DNA from: Methanobrevibacter ruminantium M1
GTDB taxonomy: Archaea > Methanobacteriota > Methanobacteria > Methanobacteriales > Methanobacteriaceae
Direction: 5' to 3'
Assembly: GCF_000024185.1 (NCBI RefSeq)
Contig: NC_013790.1
Location: 2,355,001-2,419,000, forward strand
DNA: 64,000 nucleotides
Shown: positions 17,621-25,436 of the stretch, one piece after another
Position numbering within the stretch: position 1 is the first letter of the stretch
Layout: every line of letters begins with the position of its first letter
The notes under the pieces: generated by a model
What the model was told of the DNA's origin: nothing
Databases searched by the model: none
The model's input: the letters and a program-made list of their open reading frames with translations, nothing else
Translations under genes and position numbers: made by a program

Positions 17621-18460
17621 CTATTGTCTCAACTTACTTTCAGTAATTTCAGACTTTACATCACATTTCTCTAAAATGATATTGCTTATACTCTTTTCAA
17701 GCATACTAGGCTTGAATGAAATCTGAATATTGGAATAAGGATCTGTAATCTCCTTAACACTTACGATACCATCTGCCTCTTGAAGAGCTTCAACCACACA
17801 AGGCAATTTTTCATAAACACGAATCTTAATAACTGCATAACTCCAATTAGTCATTTTAGTTGCCAATTCGATTTTATCCATTTCATCATCAATCAAACCT
17901 TTAATATAAGTGTACAAAGGCATAAGAATAATAGCTACAGTCAAACCAGCAATTGTAGTAATAAGAGCAATGTAAATACCTTCAGCCATTGCAGCAGCAT
18001 CTGGATTCACACCTAAATTCTTAAAGGTCATCCAAATACCAAGCACAGTACCGATTAGACCTAAAAATGGAGCAAGCTCAATAATGGTCTTTAAAGCACT
18101 GATCCCATTTGTCATCTTACTTAATTCGACAATAAAAATCTGCTCCATACTTTCTTCAACTTCTGTCTTATTCTTATAGCCAATCTTCAATGCTTCAGAC
18201 ATGATTCTTGAAACAGGGTTCTTATAGTGACTGATGTTCTTCAAGGCTTCAATAGCTCCGCCCTGTTCCATAGAAGAGGTAATTGTCCCCATAATCTCTG
18301 TAGCATCAATTTTACTTATCTTCCTAAGGTAAAATATTTTTCTAATGGATATTAAAAGACCATAGATACCAAGCAAGAGAATTATATAGGTGATAACTCC
18401 TCCGCTTTGCAGCATCTCCATAATCATATTAAATCCATCAGTTAGCATTTCTATAATCAT
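17621..18460 (-). CDS. exbB: ExbB/TolQ/MotA-family proton channel
   Basis: A 279-residue membrane protein with helices at about residues 17-36, 128-150 and 163-185. The conserved MotA/TolQ/ExbB core reads LAPFLGLIGTVLGIWMTFKN and later ALITTIAGLTVAIILMPLYT. The C-terminal 80 residues are an extra soluble domain not present in short ExbB proteins. It lies upstream of exbD in a two-gene operon. Archaeal ExbBD pairs exist in Methanobacteriales without a known TonB; the driven process is unknown. Confidence 0.88.
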   Translation of the reverse strand: MIIEMLTDGFNMIMEMLQSGGVITYIILLLGIYGLLISIRKIFYLRKISKIDATEIMGTITSSMEQGGAIEALKNISHYKNPVSRIMSEALKIGYKNKTEVEESMEQIFIVELSKMTNGISALKTIIELAPFLGLIGTVLGIWMTFKNLGVNPDAAAMAEGIYIALITTIAGLTVAIILMPLYTYIKGLIDDEMDKIELATKMTNWSYAVIKIRVYEKLPCVVEALQEADGIVSVKEITDPYSNIQISFKPSMLEKSISNIILEKCDVKSEITESKLRQ

Positions 18461-18711
18461 AGTATCCTCTTATGAATTAATATCATATAATTAAATTGAA
18501 TTATTTACATATCTTTGAAAATCATTAAGATTTAATAAAACTAGACTATTTAATAAAACCAAATGATTTAAAATTTTTACATATTAATAATAAATTTATT
18601 ATTTTTAATATATAATTATAATGTAAGAATTTGTCAAAATAGATAAAATCCAATAATAAGATAAGCAGATAAACAATAGTTTTTTATATTCTCAAGATAT
18701 AAAATTTAATT

Positions 18712-19476
18712 ATGACTTTAGAATTATTTGGATTAAAAAAAATTCCTTTGGTAAAAAAAGGAGATGACATTGCAAAGATTATAGAAGATGACTTGAAAGA
18801 GGAAGATATCCAACTTGAAAATGGAGACATCTTGCTCATAGCTGAAACATTAATTTCAAAGGCTGAAGGAAACATCATAAAGATGGATGATGTTGAAGTA
18901 AGCGACAAAGCCATAGAAATAGCTGAAAAGTGCAAAAAAGACCCTAAGATTGTCGAAACCATCCTTCAGGAATCCAATGAAATCGTTGCAGTAGGCCCTA
19001 ATTTCATAGTTACAGAAACCAAGCACGGATTTGTATGCGCCAACTCTGGAATAGACGAATCCAATGTAGAGGACGGATTGGCTACCCCAATGCCTGAAAA
19101 CCCTGACAAGTCTGCTAAGGAAATCAGAGAATACTTAGAAGAAAAATATCAAAAGGAGATAGCAATCATAATCACAGACACCCAAGGAAGGGCATTTAGA
19201 GTGGGAGCAATCGGAACTGCAATCGGATGCTCTGGAATCAACCCCCTTTGGGTGAGAATAGGAGATACAGATCTTTATGGAAGGGCTCTTGAAACCACAG
19301 AAGTGGCTACAGCTGATGAGCTTGCAGCTGCTGCATCCTTATTAATGGGACAAGCAGATGAAGGAATTCCTATAGTTCTTATAAGAGGATTCGATGCATT
19401 TAATATCCTTAGAGATACTGAAACTGGAATCAAGCCACTCCTTAGACCAAAAGAGTTTGATGTGTTTAGAAAATAA
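18712..19476 (+). CDS. cofE: Coenzyme F420-0:L-glutamate ligase
   Basis: Adds gamma-linked glutamates to F420-0 with GTP to make coenzyme F420-2. The 254-residue protein has GDILLIAETLISKAEG, TKHGFVCANSGIDESNV, ITDTQGRAFRVGAIGTAIGC and RIGDTDLYGRALE, the metal- and substrate-binding signatures of CofE. It lies 0.8 kb upstream of cofD, with a Cys-pair protein between, forming an F420 cluster on the plus strand. Its 3-prime end is repeated behind the stop. Confidence 0.95.
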   Translation: MTLELFGLKKIPLVKKGDDIAKIIEDDLKEEDIQLENGDILLIAETLISKAEGNIIKMDDVEVSDKAIEIAEKCKKDPKIVETILQESNEIVAVGPNFIVTETKHGFVCANSGIDESNVEDGLATPMPENPDKSAKEIREYLEEKYQKEIAIIITDTQGRAFRVGAIGTAIGCSGINPLWVRIGDTDLYGRALETTEVATADELAAAASLLMGQADEGIPIVLIRGFDAFNILRDTETGIKPLLRPKEFDVFRK

Positions 19477-19512
19477 CTTAAAAAAAGAGTTAATCTATTT
19501 AGAAAATAACTT
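19452..19512. repeat. Tandem copy of the cofE 3-prime end
   Basis: AGAGTTTGATGTG plus TTTAGAAAATAACTT ends cofE (19452-19479) and recurs as AGAGTTAATCTA plus TTTAGAAAATAACTT at 19487-19512. The 15-bp stop-containing core is identical, 33 bp apart. Confidence 0.7.
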
Positions 19513-19610
19513 TTTAACAATTCTAAAACATTTAACAATAAATAAAATAATAAAATATTTATTATTAATTGTGATTTTATTTATTAATTCAATGCAATAG
19601 AGAGATAAGA

Positions 19611-20120
19611 ATGGTTGAAATTAATTATAGTTGTACAAATTGTGACTTTTCATTCCTAGACAAAAATCTAATATTCTATTTAGACACAGCAAATGAAACT
19701 GAAAGAATAGATAATTTAGAAGAGATCTTGAATGATAAAACAGACAATTTAGAATTAATTGAAACAAGCCTAAATAAAGAAAGCTCAGATAAAATGACTA
19801 AAGCACTTATTGCAGGCTTTCTTTATGAAAATTATTGTCCTCATTGCAAGCAGTTAATAAAAACCTATGTTCCAGAGGATAATAAACTATTTACAGACCA
19901 AGAGATGGAAAAAATACTAAAAAAGGAAATTTCTAAAAATAAACAAGAAAATAATAATTTTAAAATACTGTTTTTTGATTTTAAAAATACTCTCTATAGA
20001 GATAGAAGAAAGATTCTTGAAAGCAATGAATGTCCTAATTGCAATAAGGAAATGTCTTTAGTAATTTCAGAGAAAACTCCATGTCCAGAATGTGGAGAAA
20101 AACTAAAAGAAGATTTTTAA
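19611..20120 (+). CDS. Hypothetical protein with several Cys-x2-Cys pairs
   Basis: A 169-residue soluble protein that I do not recognise. It has metal-knuckle-like pairs CTNC (about residue 8), CPHC (about 77), CPNC (about 141) and CPEC (about 161), spaced such that two zinc or iron sites are plausible. The middle is Lys/Glu/Asn-rich. It sits between cofE and cofD on the same strand, but nothing in it suggests F420 chemistry. The 3-prime end is duplicated downstream. Confidence 0.7.
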   Translation: MVEINYSCTNCDFSFLDKNLIFYLDTANETERIDNLEEILNDKTDNLELIETSLNKESSDKMTKALIAGFLYENYCPHCKQLIKTYVPEDNKLFTDQEMEKILKKEISKNKQENNNFKILFFDFKNTLYRDRRKILESNECPNCNKEMSLVISEKTPCPECGEKLKEDF

Positions 20121-20196
20121 AATAAACTAAAGAAAAGATACTATTAAAACTAAAAGAAGATTTTTAAAATAATTCTAAAGAAAAAATACTATTTAA
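20101..20196. repeat. 47-bp tandem duplication of a gene 3-prime end
   Basis: AACTAAAAGAAGATTTTTAA at 20101-20120 (last codons and stop of the Cys-pair protein) plus the next 27 bp recur from 20148. The copies differ only by a few substitutions and a 2-bp length change. Confidence 0.8.
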
Positions 20197-20259
20197 ATTA
20201 AAAACCATTAAAGATTTAAACTTATTTTCATACAAAATAAAACAATGTGAGTGCAAACT

Positions 20260-21165
20260 ATGATTACCATACTTTCCGGAGGCACAGGAACTCCCAAACT
20301 AATACAAGGAATAAAAGAAATCTACCCTGAAGAGGAAATATCTGTCATCGTAAATACAGTGGAAAACGAATACTTTTCAGGAGGATATGTAGCTGCAGAC
20401 TGTGATACAGTTATGTACACCTTTGCAGATATGATTGACGACCAATTCTTCTATGGAATTATAGGAGATACATTTAAGATAAGAAACATCCTAATTGAAA
20501 TGGGAACTACAGAGCTTCTTAAAATAGGAGATATGGATCGAGCAATCAAGATTCAAAAGACAATCCTTTTAGAGGAAGGAAAGACCCTTAGCGAAATTGT
20601 AGAACATCAAAAGAACAAGCTAGGAGTTAAAGCAAAGATAATCCCAATGAGCGATGAGGACTCTGAAATAAAAATAATAACAAAAGAGCATGGCGAACTG
20701 GATTTCCATGACTTCCTAATCAAGCACCAATGCGAAGGGGAAGTTCTTGAAGTAAAATACAGCGACGTTAAGCCAAGCCCTAATGTGATTGGAACAATTA
20801 AAGATGCAGATAAGGTAATCATAGGTCCATCCAATCCGATAACCTCAATAAGGCCAATAATTGCAATTGAAGGGGTTGAAGAGGCACTTAAGGAAAAGAA
20901 AGTCATTGCAGTCTCACCATTTTTAGGAGAAGCCGCTTTCAGCGGACCTGCTGCCAAATTCATGAATGCATTTGGATATGAGGCATCATCTAAAGGAGTT
21001 GCTGAATTATACAAACCTTTCTTAGACACATTTATAATAGACAATGAGGATAAAGACAAAAAGGAAGAATTAGAAAAAATAATTCCAAATATAGTAGTTG
21101 CAAACACCTTTATGAAAACAATTGAAGATAAGATCAATCTTGCAAAAGTGGTTTTAGAACTTTAA
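20260..21165 (+). CDS. cofD: 2-phospho-L-lactate transferase (F420 side-chain formation)
   Basis: Transfers the activated phospholactyl (or enolpyruvyl) moiety to the deazaflavin Fo to give F420-0. The start at ATG 20260 gives MITILSGGTGTPKLIQGI, the canonical CofD N-terminus; an in-frame GTG at 20251 would add three residues and GAGTG precedes the ATG. Other signatures are GGYVAADCDTVMYTFADMID, FYGIIGDTFKIRN and IIGPSNPITSIRPI. The 302-residue length is standard. The last 30 bases are part of a perfect 50-bp tandem repeat. Confidence 0.95.
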   Translation: MITILSGGTGTPKLIQGIKEIYPEEEISVIVNTVENEYFSGGYVAADCDTVMYTFADMIDDQFFYGIIGDTFKIRNILIEMGTTELLKIGDMDRAIKIQKTILLEEGKTLSEIVEHQKNKLGVKAKIIPMSDEDSEIKIITKEHGELDFHDFLIKHQCEGEVLEVKYSDVKPSPNVIGTIKDADKVIIGPSNPITSIRPIIAIEGVEEALKEKKVIAVSPFLGEAAFSGPAAKFMNAFGYEASSKGVAELYKPFLDTFIIDNEDKDKKEELEKIIPNIVVANTFMKTIEDKINLAKVVLEL

Positions 21166-21264
21166 AAAAATAATGAAAACAAATGAATCTTGCAAAAGTG
21201 GTTTTAGAACTTTAAAAAAATAATGAAAACAAATGAATCTTGCAAAAGTGGTTTTAGAACTTTA
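21136..21264. repeat. Perfect 50-bp tandem repeat of the cofD 3-prime end (2.6 copies)
   Basis: Units start at 21136, 21186 and 21236; the first two are identical over all 50 bases and the third matches for 29. The unit begins AATCTTGCAAAAGTGG and contains the last nine codons and the stop of cofD. Complete identity points to very recent duplication. Confidence 0.92.
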
Positions 21265-21414
21265 GCTTGAAACAAGACCCCAACTGAAAAACTCATTTTA
21301 AAATTTAAAGAAATGAACAAAAGCAATAAAATAATAAAAATCATAAAAAAATTATTAATAATCATACAAAAATCAGAAATTAAAGGGTAAAAATTATTAA
21401 AGTATAAATATGAT

Positions 21415-21430
21415 TTTAGTTATAACTAAA
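21415..21430. promoter_or_regulatory. 16-bp perfect palindrome just downstream of a TATA box
   Basis: TTTAGTTATAACTAAA is fully self-complementary. It follows AAGTATAAATATG (about 21400-21412), a good archaeal TATA box, and lies 25 bp before the GTP cyclohydrolase III start codon. That is the expected transcription-start region, so a bound repressor would block initiation. Confidence 0.55.
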
Positions 21431-21454
21431 TATATTACTATTAGGTGAAAATAT

Positions 21455-22216
21455 ATGATACAAATGACTTTGATACAAATTGATAATTATGGTCCATGGA
21501 CAGTAACTCCAAGACCACGTACTGAATCTGACCTTCAAATTTTACAAGCGGAACTTTTTGCAGACGTACAAAGACAGATAGCTGCTAAAAAAGGTTTAGT
21601 GTTCTTTACAAGATTTGACAACTTGCTTGCAGTTACAAACGGCTTAAATGAAGAAGACCATATGAGAATTCAAAGATCAATTAGAAACAGATACCCAATC
21701 ACAATAAGCATGGGTGTAGGAGCTGCAGAGACAGCTCATGAGGCACAAAGACTAGCAACCATAGCTCTTCAAAAAGAAGGAGGAGCCCAATCCTCAGGCA
21801 GAAAAGAAATTTTAGCAATCAATAATCTTATTGAAAACCCTGAAGACAGTTTCGTACAGGCTGCACACATTGACATAAACAGCGTAACCGAAACATTAAC
21901 CGACATAGAGTCTGCCTTTGACACAAGCTTCATGGTAAACAAGGCTCAACACTACCTCATGACCAAGCTTAGAGAAAAAGGAGCATTATTATTCTTCATC
22001 GGTGGAGACAATTTCATGTCCCCATGCAACGGCTTAAGCGAAGAGGACTTAACAAACATCCTTAAGGAAATCGATGAAGAGATAGGAATCGGATTAAAAG
22101 CAGGTATCGGAAGAGCAGACAATATGGAAGACGCCGCTTATATGGCAGACATCGGACTTGAAATAATCCGTGAAGGAAATAATAAAGAATGGATTCATGT
22201 AATTGAAGAACTTTAA
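21455..22216 (+). CDS. gch3: GTP cyclohydrolase III
   Basis: Archaeal enzyme that opens GTP to 2-amino-5-formylamino-6-ribosylamino-pyrimidinone phosphate, an entry to riboflavin and deazaflavin (Fo/F420) synthesis. The 253-residue protein consists of two homologous cyclase-like halves with [16 protein letters not shown] and [16 protein letters not shown], and [20 protein letters not shown]. The N-terminus [20 protein letters not shown] is the family's. Location next to cofD and cofE fits F420 supply. Confidence 0.94.
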   Translation: MIQMTLIQIDNYGPWTVTPRPRTESDLQILQAELFADVQRQIAAKKGLVFFTRFDNLLAVTNGLNEEDHMRIQRSIRNRYPITISMGVGAAETAHEAQRLATIALQKEGGAQSSGRKEILAINNLIENPEDSFVQAAHIDINSVTETLTDIESAFDTSFMVNKAQHYLMTKLREKGALLFFIGGDNFMSPCNGLSEEDLTNILKEIDEEIGIGLKAGIGRADNMEDAAYMADIGLEIIREGNNKEWIHVIEEL

Positions 22217-22434
22217 ATAAACTTATTTTCACTTAATTTAATTTTCTTTTTTATTTCTAAATTTTTATTTTTTAATTTTCTATTTTCTATTTTTATTATT
22301 TTTATAGCTATTTTTAATTAACTAAATCTAAAACTCTTTAGTATGAAAATTATTTAAATAATTAAAATCAGAAAGAAAGATGTTAAATTTAGCGAATCTA
22401 TTAAGGAAGTGTTAAAATAAAAGTACTTGCGCCA

Positions 22435-23148
22435 ATGGCCGGAATAACAAATGCAGAATTTGCAATGAAACTCATACCTTACGGATTTGACACAGTCACC
22501 ATCGGAGGATACAATACAGACTCCGAATCAATAGACGCCTGTGAAAAGATTATTGCAAGAGGCCGAAAAGAGTTCAATTACCCTAAAGAGGAAATCTATA
22601 GCGTAATTGAAAATGAAGTTAACGCAATCAAAGACAGTTTTAATGTACAAGTCTCTGCAAACTTAAGAGGGAGCACACCAGACCCACTTATCAAAATCAG
22701 CAAAATAGAAAAACTGGACATAATTGAAATAAACTGCCATTGCAGACAAGAGGAGCTTGTAGCAGTAGGATGCGGACAATCAATGCTTTTAAGACCAGAC
22801 TTAGAAGATTACATAAGAGAAGTGGTAAAAAAATCAGAATCAAAAGTCTCAATGAAGATGAGAGCTAACGTTGAAGGGGTAGACAATCTGGAAATAGCAA
22901 AACTGGCAGAAGACTGTGGAGTTGACTACTTACACATTGACGCCATGAAAATGGGAGTAAGAGATGCTGATTTTTATCTAATAAAAGAAATAGCCGAAAA
23001 CACCAATATTTTCATCATTGGAAACAATTCAATAAATTCAATCTCTCAAGCAGAAAAGATGCTGAATGCAGGAGCAAATGGCATTTCCATAGCTAGAGCT
23101 GCAATTAGCGGAAAATTAAACTTCGATTTAAATCAAATAAAAATCTAA
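22435..23148 (+). CDS. DUS-like FMN-binding TIM-barrel protein; true start probably upstream at an AUA
   Basis: Related to tRNA-dihydrouridine synthases and the methanogen MJ0144-like family; substrate unknown. It has QVSANLRGSTPDPL, VSMKMRANVEG, DYLHIDAMKMG, and C-terminal FIIGNNSINSISQAEKM with ANGISIARAAI, the phosphate/FMN-binding end of such barrels. The first ATG (22435) cuts off the first barrel strand. In-frame codons before it read KIKVLAP, giving the family's expected K-V-L-A-P-M-A-G-I-T start. An AUA codon at 22417 stands 5 nt after GGAAGTG. No ATG, GTG or TTG is available there. The listed start is the conservative one. Confidence 0.78.
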   Translation: MAGITNAEFAMKLIPYGFDTVTIGGYNTDSESIDACEKIIARGRKEFNYPKEEIYSVIENEVNAIKDSFNVQVSANLRGSTPDPLIKISKIEKLDIIEINCHCRQEELVAVGCGQSMLLRPDLEDYIREVVKKSESKVSMKMRANVEGVDNLEIAKLAEDCGVDYLHIDAMKMGVRDADFYLIKEIAENTNIFIIGNNSINSISQAEKMLNAGANGISIARAAISGKLNFDLNQIKI

Positions 23149-23255
23149 CTAATTTTTACCTCATTTAAACCAAACAAAAAAAATAAGATTCGATTTAAAT
23201 CAAATAAAAATCTAACTAATTTTTACCTCATTTAAACCATACAAAAAATAAAAAA
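23122..23255. repeat. 67-bp tandem duplication of a gene 3-prime end
   Basis: TTCGATTTAAATCAAATAAA begins at 23122 inside the DUS-like gene and again at 23189. The two 67-bp units, which include the last codons and the stop, are nearly identical (difference CCAAAC/CCATAC and A-run length). Confidence 0.9.
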
Positions 23256-23290
23256 AAGAAGGAAAGGACATTAAAAGTCCTTTATAAAGT

Positions 23291-24335
23291 TTATTCATCA
23301 AATTCTTCAAAGGTGATTACAGCTCTTCCTTCGACTCTTCCGTTTCTCAAGTCGTCAAGAGCTTCTAAAAACCTTACTGAATGGATATTTTTGAGCTTGA
23401 ACTGTAATTTTACCAGCTTTTGCCAAGTCCATAATCTCATAAAGGTCTGTAATTGTTCCACCTTGAGTCAATCTTACCATAACACCAGGTTTGACTGTGG
23501 TCCAGCTTACAGGAAGTGTTCCTCCACCAAGACCTAAAATGGAAATGAGACCTAATCCTTTGGTGATTTGTGCAGCAAGCTCTAAAGTGTTGTCTCTTCC
23601 TACAAAGTCAAATACAGCATCTACACCTTTGCCGTCAGTCAATTCCATAATCTTATCATATGCATTGTCATCTAAAACAACCAATTCGTCAGCACCGAAG
23701 TTTGTCATCTTAGCCATCTTATCAGCTGAACGGTTTACTACAATAACACGAGCAGAGGTTGTTAAAGCTAAATATTGACAGCAGTAGAATCCAAGTCCCC
23801 CTACACCGATAACAACAGCAGTACCATTGTTTGGAATGAATGGTTTTGCAGTCTGTACAGCACCATATGGAGATAGACCTGCATCAGCCAATGCCACATA
23901 TTCTGTAGGGTCAAGGTCACCTAAAGGAGCGACTTCCCTTGCATCAGCAATCATATATTCTGCCATACCTCCGTCTTCCTTAAGACCACGTGCACTTGCA
24001 ACTTCACAGAAGTTGTCACGGCCTGAAAGACAGTATTGACATTTACCACATGCATGCAATGTGTCTACAATGACATTTTGTCCAACCTCAACAGTATCTA
24101 CTCCAGGACCGAGTTTTGCAACAGTTCCTGCGTTTTCGTGACCAAATGTGAATGGTCCGACAAATGGAACTGTAATGAAACCTTCATCTATAACTTCAAG
24201 GTCAGTTCTGCACATTCCTGCACCTTTCATTTTAATTAAGATTTCACCAAATCCAGGTTCTGGTATAGGGACATCCTCTAATACAGGAGGTTTTCCTAAT
24301 TCATTTATTCTCCAAGCTTTCATAGTTCCAGCCAT
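23291..24335 (-). pseudogene. adh: Zinc-dependent alcohol dehydrogenase with a frameshift near the C-terminus
   Basis: Medium-chain zinc alcohol dehydrogenase, close to bacterial NAD-dependent enzymes. Catalytic-zinc Cys-His-Glu lies in GMCRTDLEVI and FGHENAG, structural-zinc cysteines in CGKCQYCLSGRDNFC, and the Rossmann loop is VIGVGGLGFYCCQYL. The intact frame runs 326 residues to a stop at 23355. The next frame then supplies the missing C-terminus LEALDDLRNGRVEGRAVITF to a stop at 23291. Removing one T from the T5 run at 23367-23371 joins both (SKV then LEALDD). So it is either a late frameshift mutation or a homopolymer base-calling error. The bacterial-type signature suggests transfer into the archaeon. 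Confidence 0.85.
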
Positions 24336-24377
24336 ATTTATTCCTCATTTTTATTTTTATTCATTAAATGATAATTC

Positions 24378-24485
24378 AATGAAACTAATAAAACAATTTC
24401 TTATCCTAAAATTCACTAAAGATATACAATGAACTAATAAATAATCCTAAAATTCACTAAAGATAATACAATGAAACAAATAACT
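24378..24485. repeat. Short tandem repeat in the adh upstream region
   Basis: CAATGAAACTAATAA (24378), CAATGAACTAATAAATAA (24428) and CAATGAAACAAATAACTAA (24470) are separated by copies of CCTAAAATTCACTAAAGATA. Units are about 50 and 42 bp. It lies within 150 bp upstream of the alcohol dehydrogenase start. Confidence 0.65.
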
Positions 24486-24660
24486 AATATTCAAATAAAG
24501 ATTATTCAAATAAATGATTAAAAGTATTAATTTCGTTTAATGATGTCTTTAAACAGTTGAATATTAATTAGAAAAATTCGTATTTATCTAAACATTTTAT
24601 TTATAAAAATCTGATTAATATTTTATTAATCCAATTATATAATTTTTTTGAAATGTTTTT

Positions 24661-24740
24661 AAAGTTAAGCCTTAACTCGATAAATTTCTTAAACTTAACC
24701 CTTAAATCGATATTTTTTAAAGTTAGCTATTAATTCGATA
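24661..24740. repeat. Three-unit TTAA-TCGATA repeat
   Basis: AAAGTTAAGCCTTAACTCGA (24661), AAACTTAACCCTTAAATCGA (24691) and AAGTTAGCTATTAATTCGA (24720), each followed by TA. The TCGA cores are 30 and 28 bp apart. It lies about 130-210 bp upstream of the TfoX-like gene, so regulatory or slippage-derived. Confidence 0.6.
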
Positions 24741-24870
24741 ATCCCAACAAGCAATTAGTTAAAAAGCATTGAACCATAAGTTTATGAAACTTAAAATACA
24801 AATATCAAATAAACATATCCAAAAGGAAAAATAAAAGAATATCCTTTTAAAAAATTATTGAGGCATTAAA

Positions 24871-25128
24871 ATGAGCAAACTCTCTAAACTGCCGAATATT
24901 GGCAAGGTATTGGAAAAGCAATTAAACGATGTAGGAATAAAGACTGATGAAGACTTGATTGATCTTGGCAGTAAGGAAGCATGGCTAAAAATCAAAGAAG
25001 TAGATGACAGCGCATGCTTAAATAGGCTAATGGCTTTAGAAGGAGCCATACAGAATATTCGTTGGCATAACTTATCTCAAGAGGATAAGGACAATCTAAG
25101 AGAGTTCTATAATTCACAAAAGATATAA
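24871..25128 (+). CDS. TfoX C-terminal-domain protein
   Basis: An 85-residue protein consisting only of the TfoX C-terminal helix-hairpin-helix-like domain: LSKLPNIGKVLEKQLNDVGI then DLGSKEAWLKI and ALEGAIQNIRWHNLSQEDK. In bacteria this domain is attached to the competence regulator Sxy/TfoX; stand-alone copies are common in anaerobes and have no settled function. It is monocistronic. Confidence 0.85.
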   Translation: MSKLSKLPNIGKVLEKQLNDVGIKTDEDLIDLGSKEAWLKIKEVDDSACLNRLMALEGAIQNIRWHNLSQEDKDNLREFYNSQKI

Positions 25129-25436
25129 AATCTCTAAGTTAAAACTATCCAAACTTTTTTAAAACATTACATTCTTTAAAAAGATTTTAAGCAAAAAATC
25201 TTCACTATTTTTTTAAATCACCGCCCATTCATCAAATACCAAGACAATAAGTATTTTTAAACTATTTTTTCTATAATCTCAATACACAATACATTTTCAT
25301 CCTAAAAATCAAAAGACAAACTATATATTAAATGTTATGAATATATATTCATAATAAATATATATTCATAATGATTATTTTCATTTAATATATAAAAACT
25401 TTTTAAGGAACTATTTCAAAGAAAAGGAGAGAATAA
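25129..25436. other. Spacer and promoter region of the DUF134 regulator
   Basis: 308 bp, AT-rich. The right part holds the double palindrome at 25337-25369 and then a purine-rich ribosome site (AAGGAGAG) just before the ATG. Confidence 0.5.
25337..25369. promoter_or_regulatory. Two adjacent palindromes, likely operator of the DUF134 gene
   Basis: ATGAATATATATTCAT (25337-25352) is a perfect 16-bp palindrome. ATAAATATATATTCAT (25354-25369) is a one-mismatch copy 17 bp on. They overlap TATA-like sequence about 70-100 bp before a gene for a DNA-binding protein, which suggests autoregulation. The operator role is inference. Confidence 0.6.

Larger units (their letters stand above)
24336..24870. 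other. 535-bp divergent spacer with two small repeat sets
   Basis: Between the alcohol dehydrogenase and the TfoX-like gene. Repeat set one (24378-24485) has three units built on CAATGAAACTAATAA and CCTAAAATTCACTAAAGAT. Set two (24661-24740) is listed separately. There is no open reading frame or RNA-like segment. Confidence 0.5.

Noticed and set aside
21136-21264. CRISPR or att-site interpretation of the 50-bp repeats
   Set aside because: Units are contiguous with no spacers, begin inside cofD, and there is no integrase nearby.
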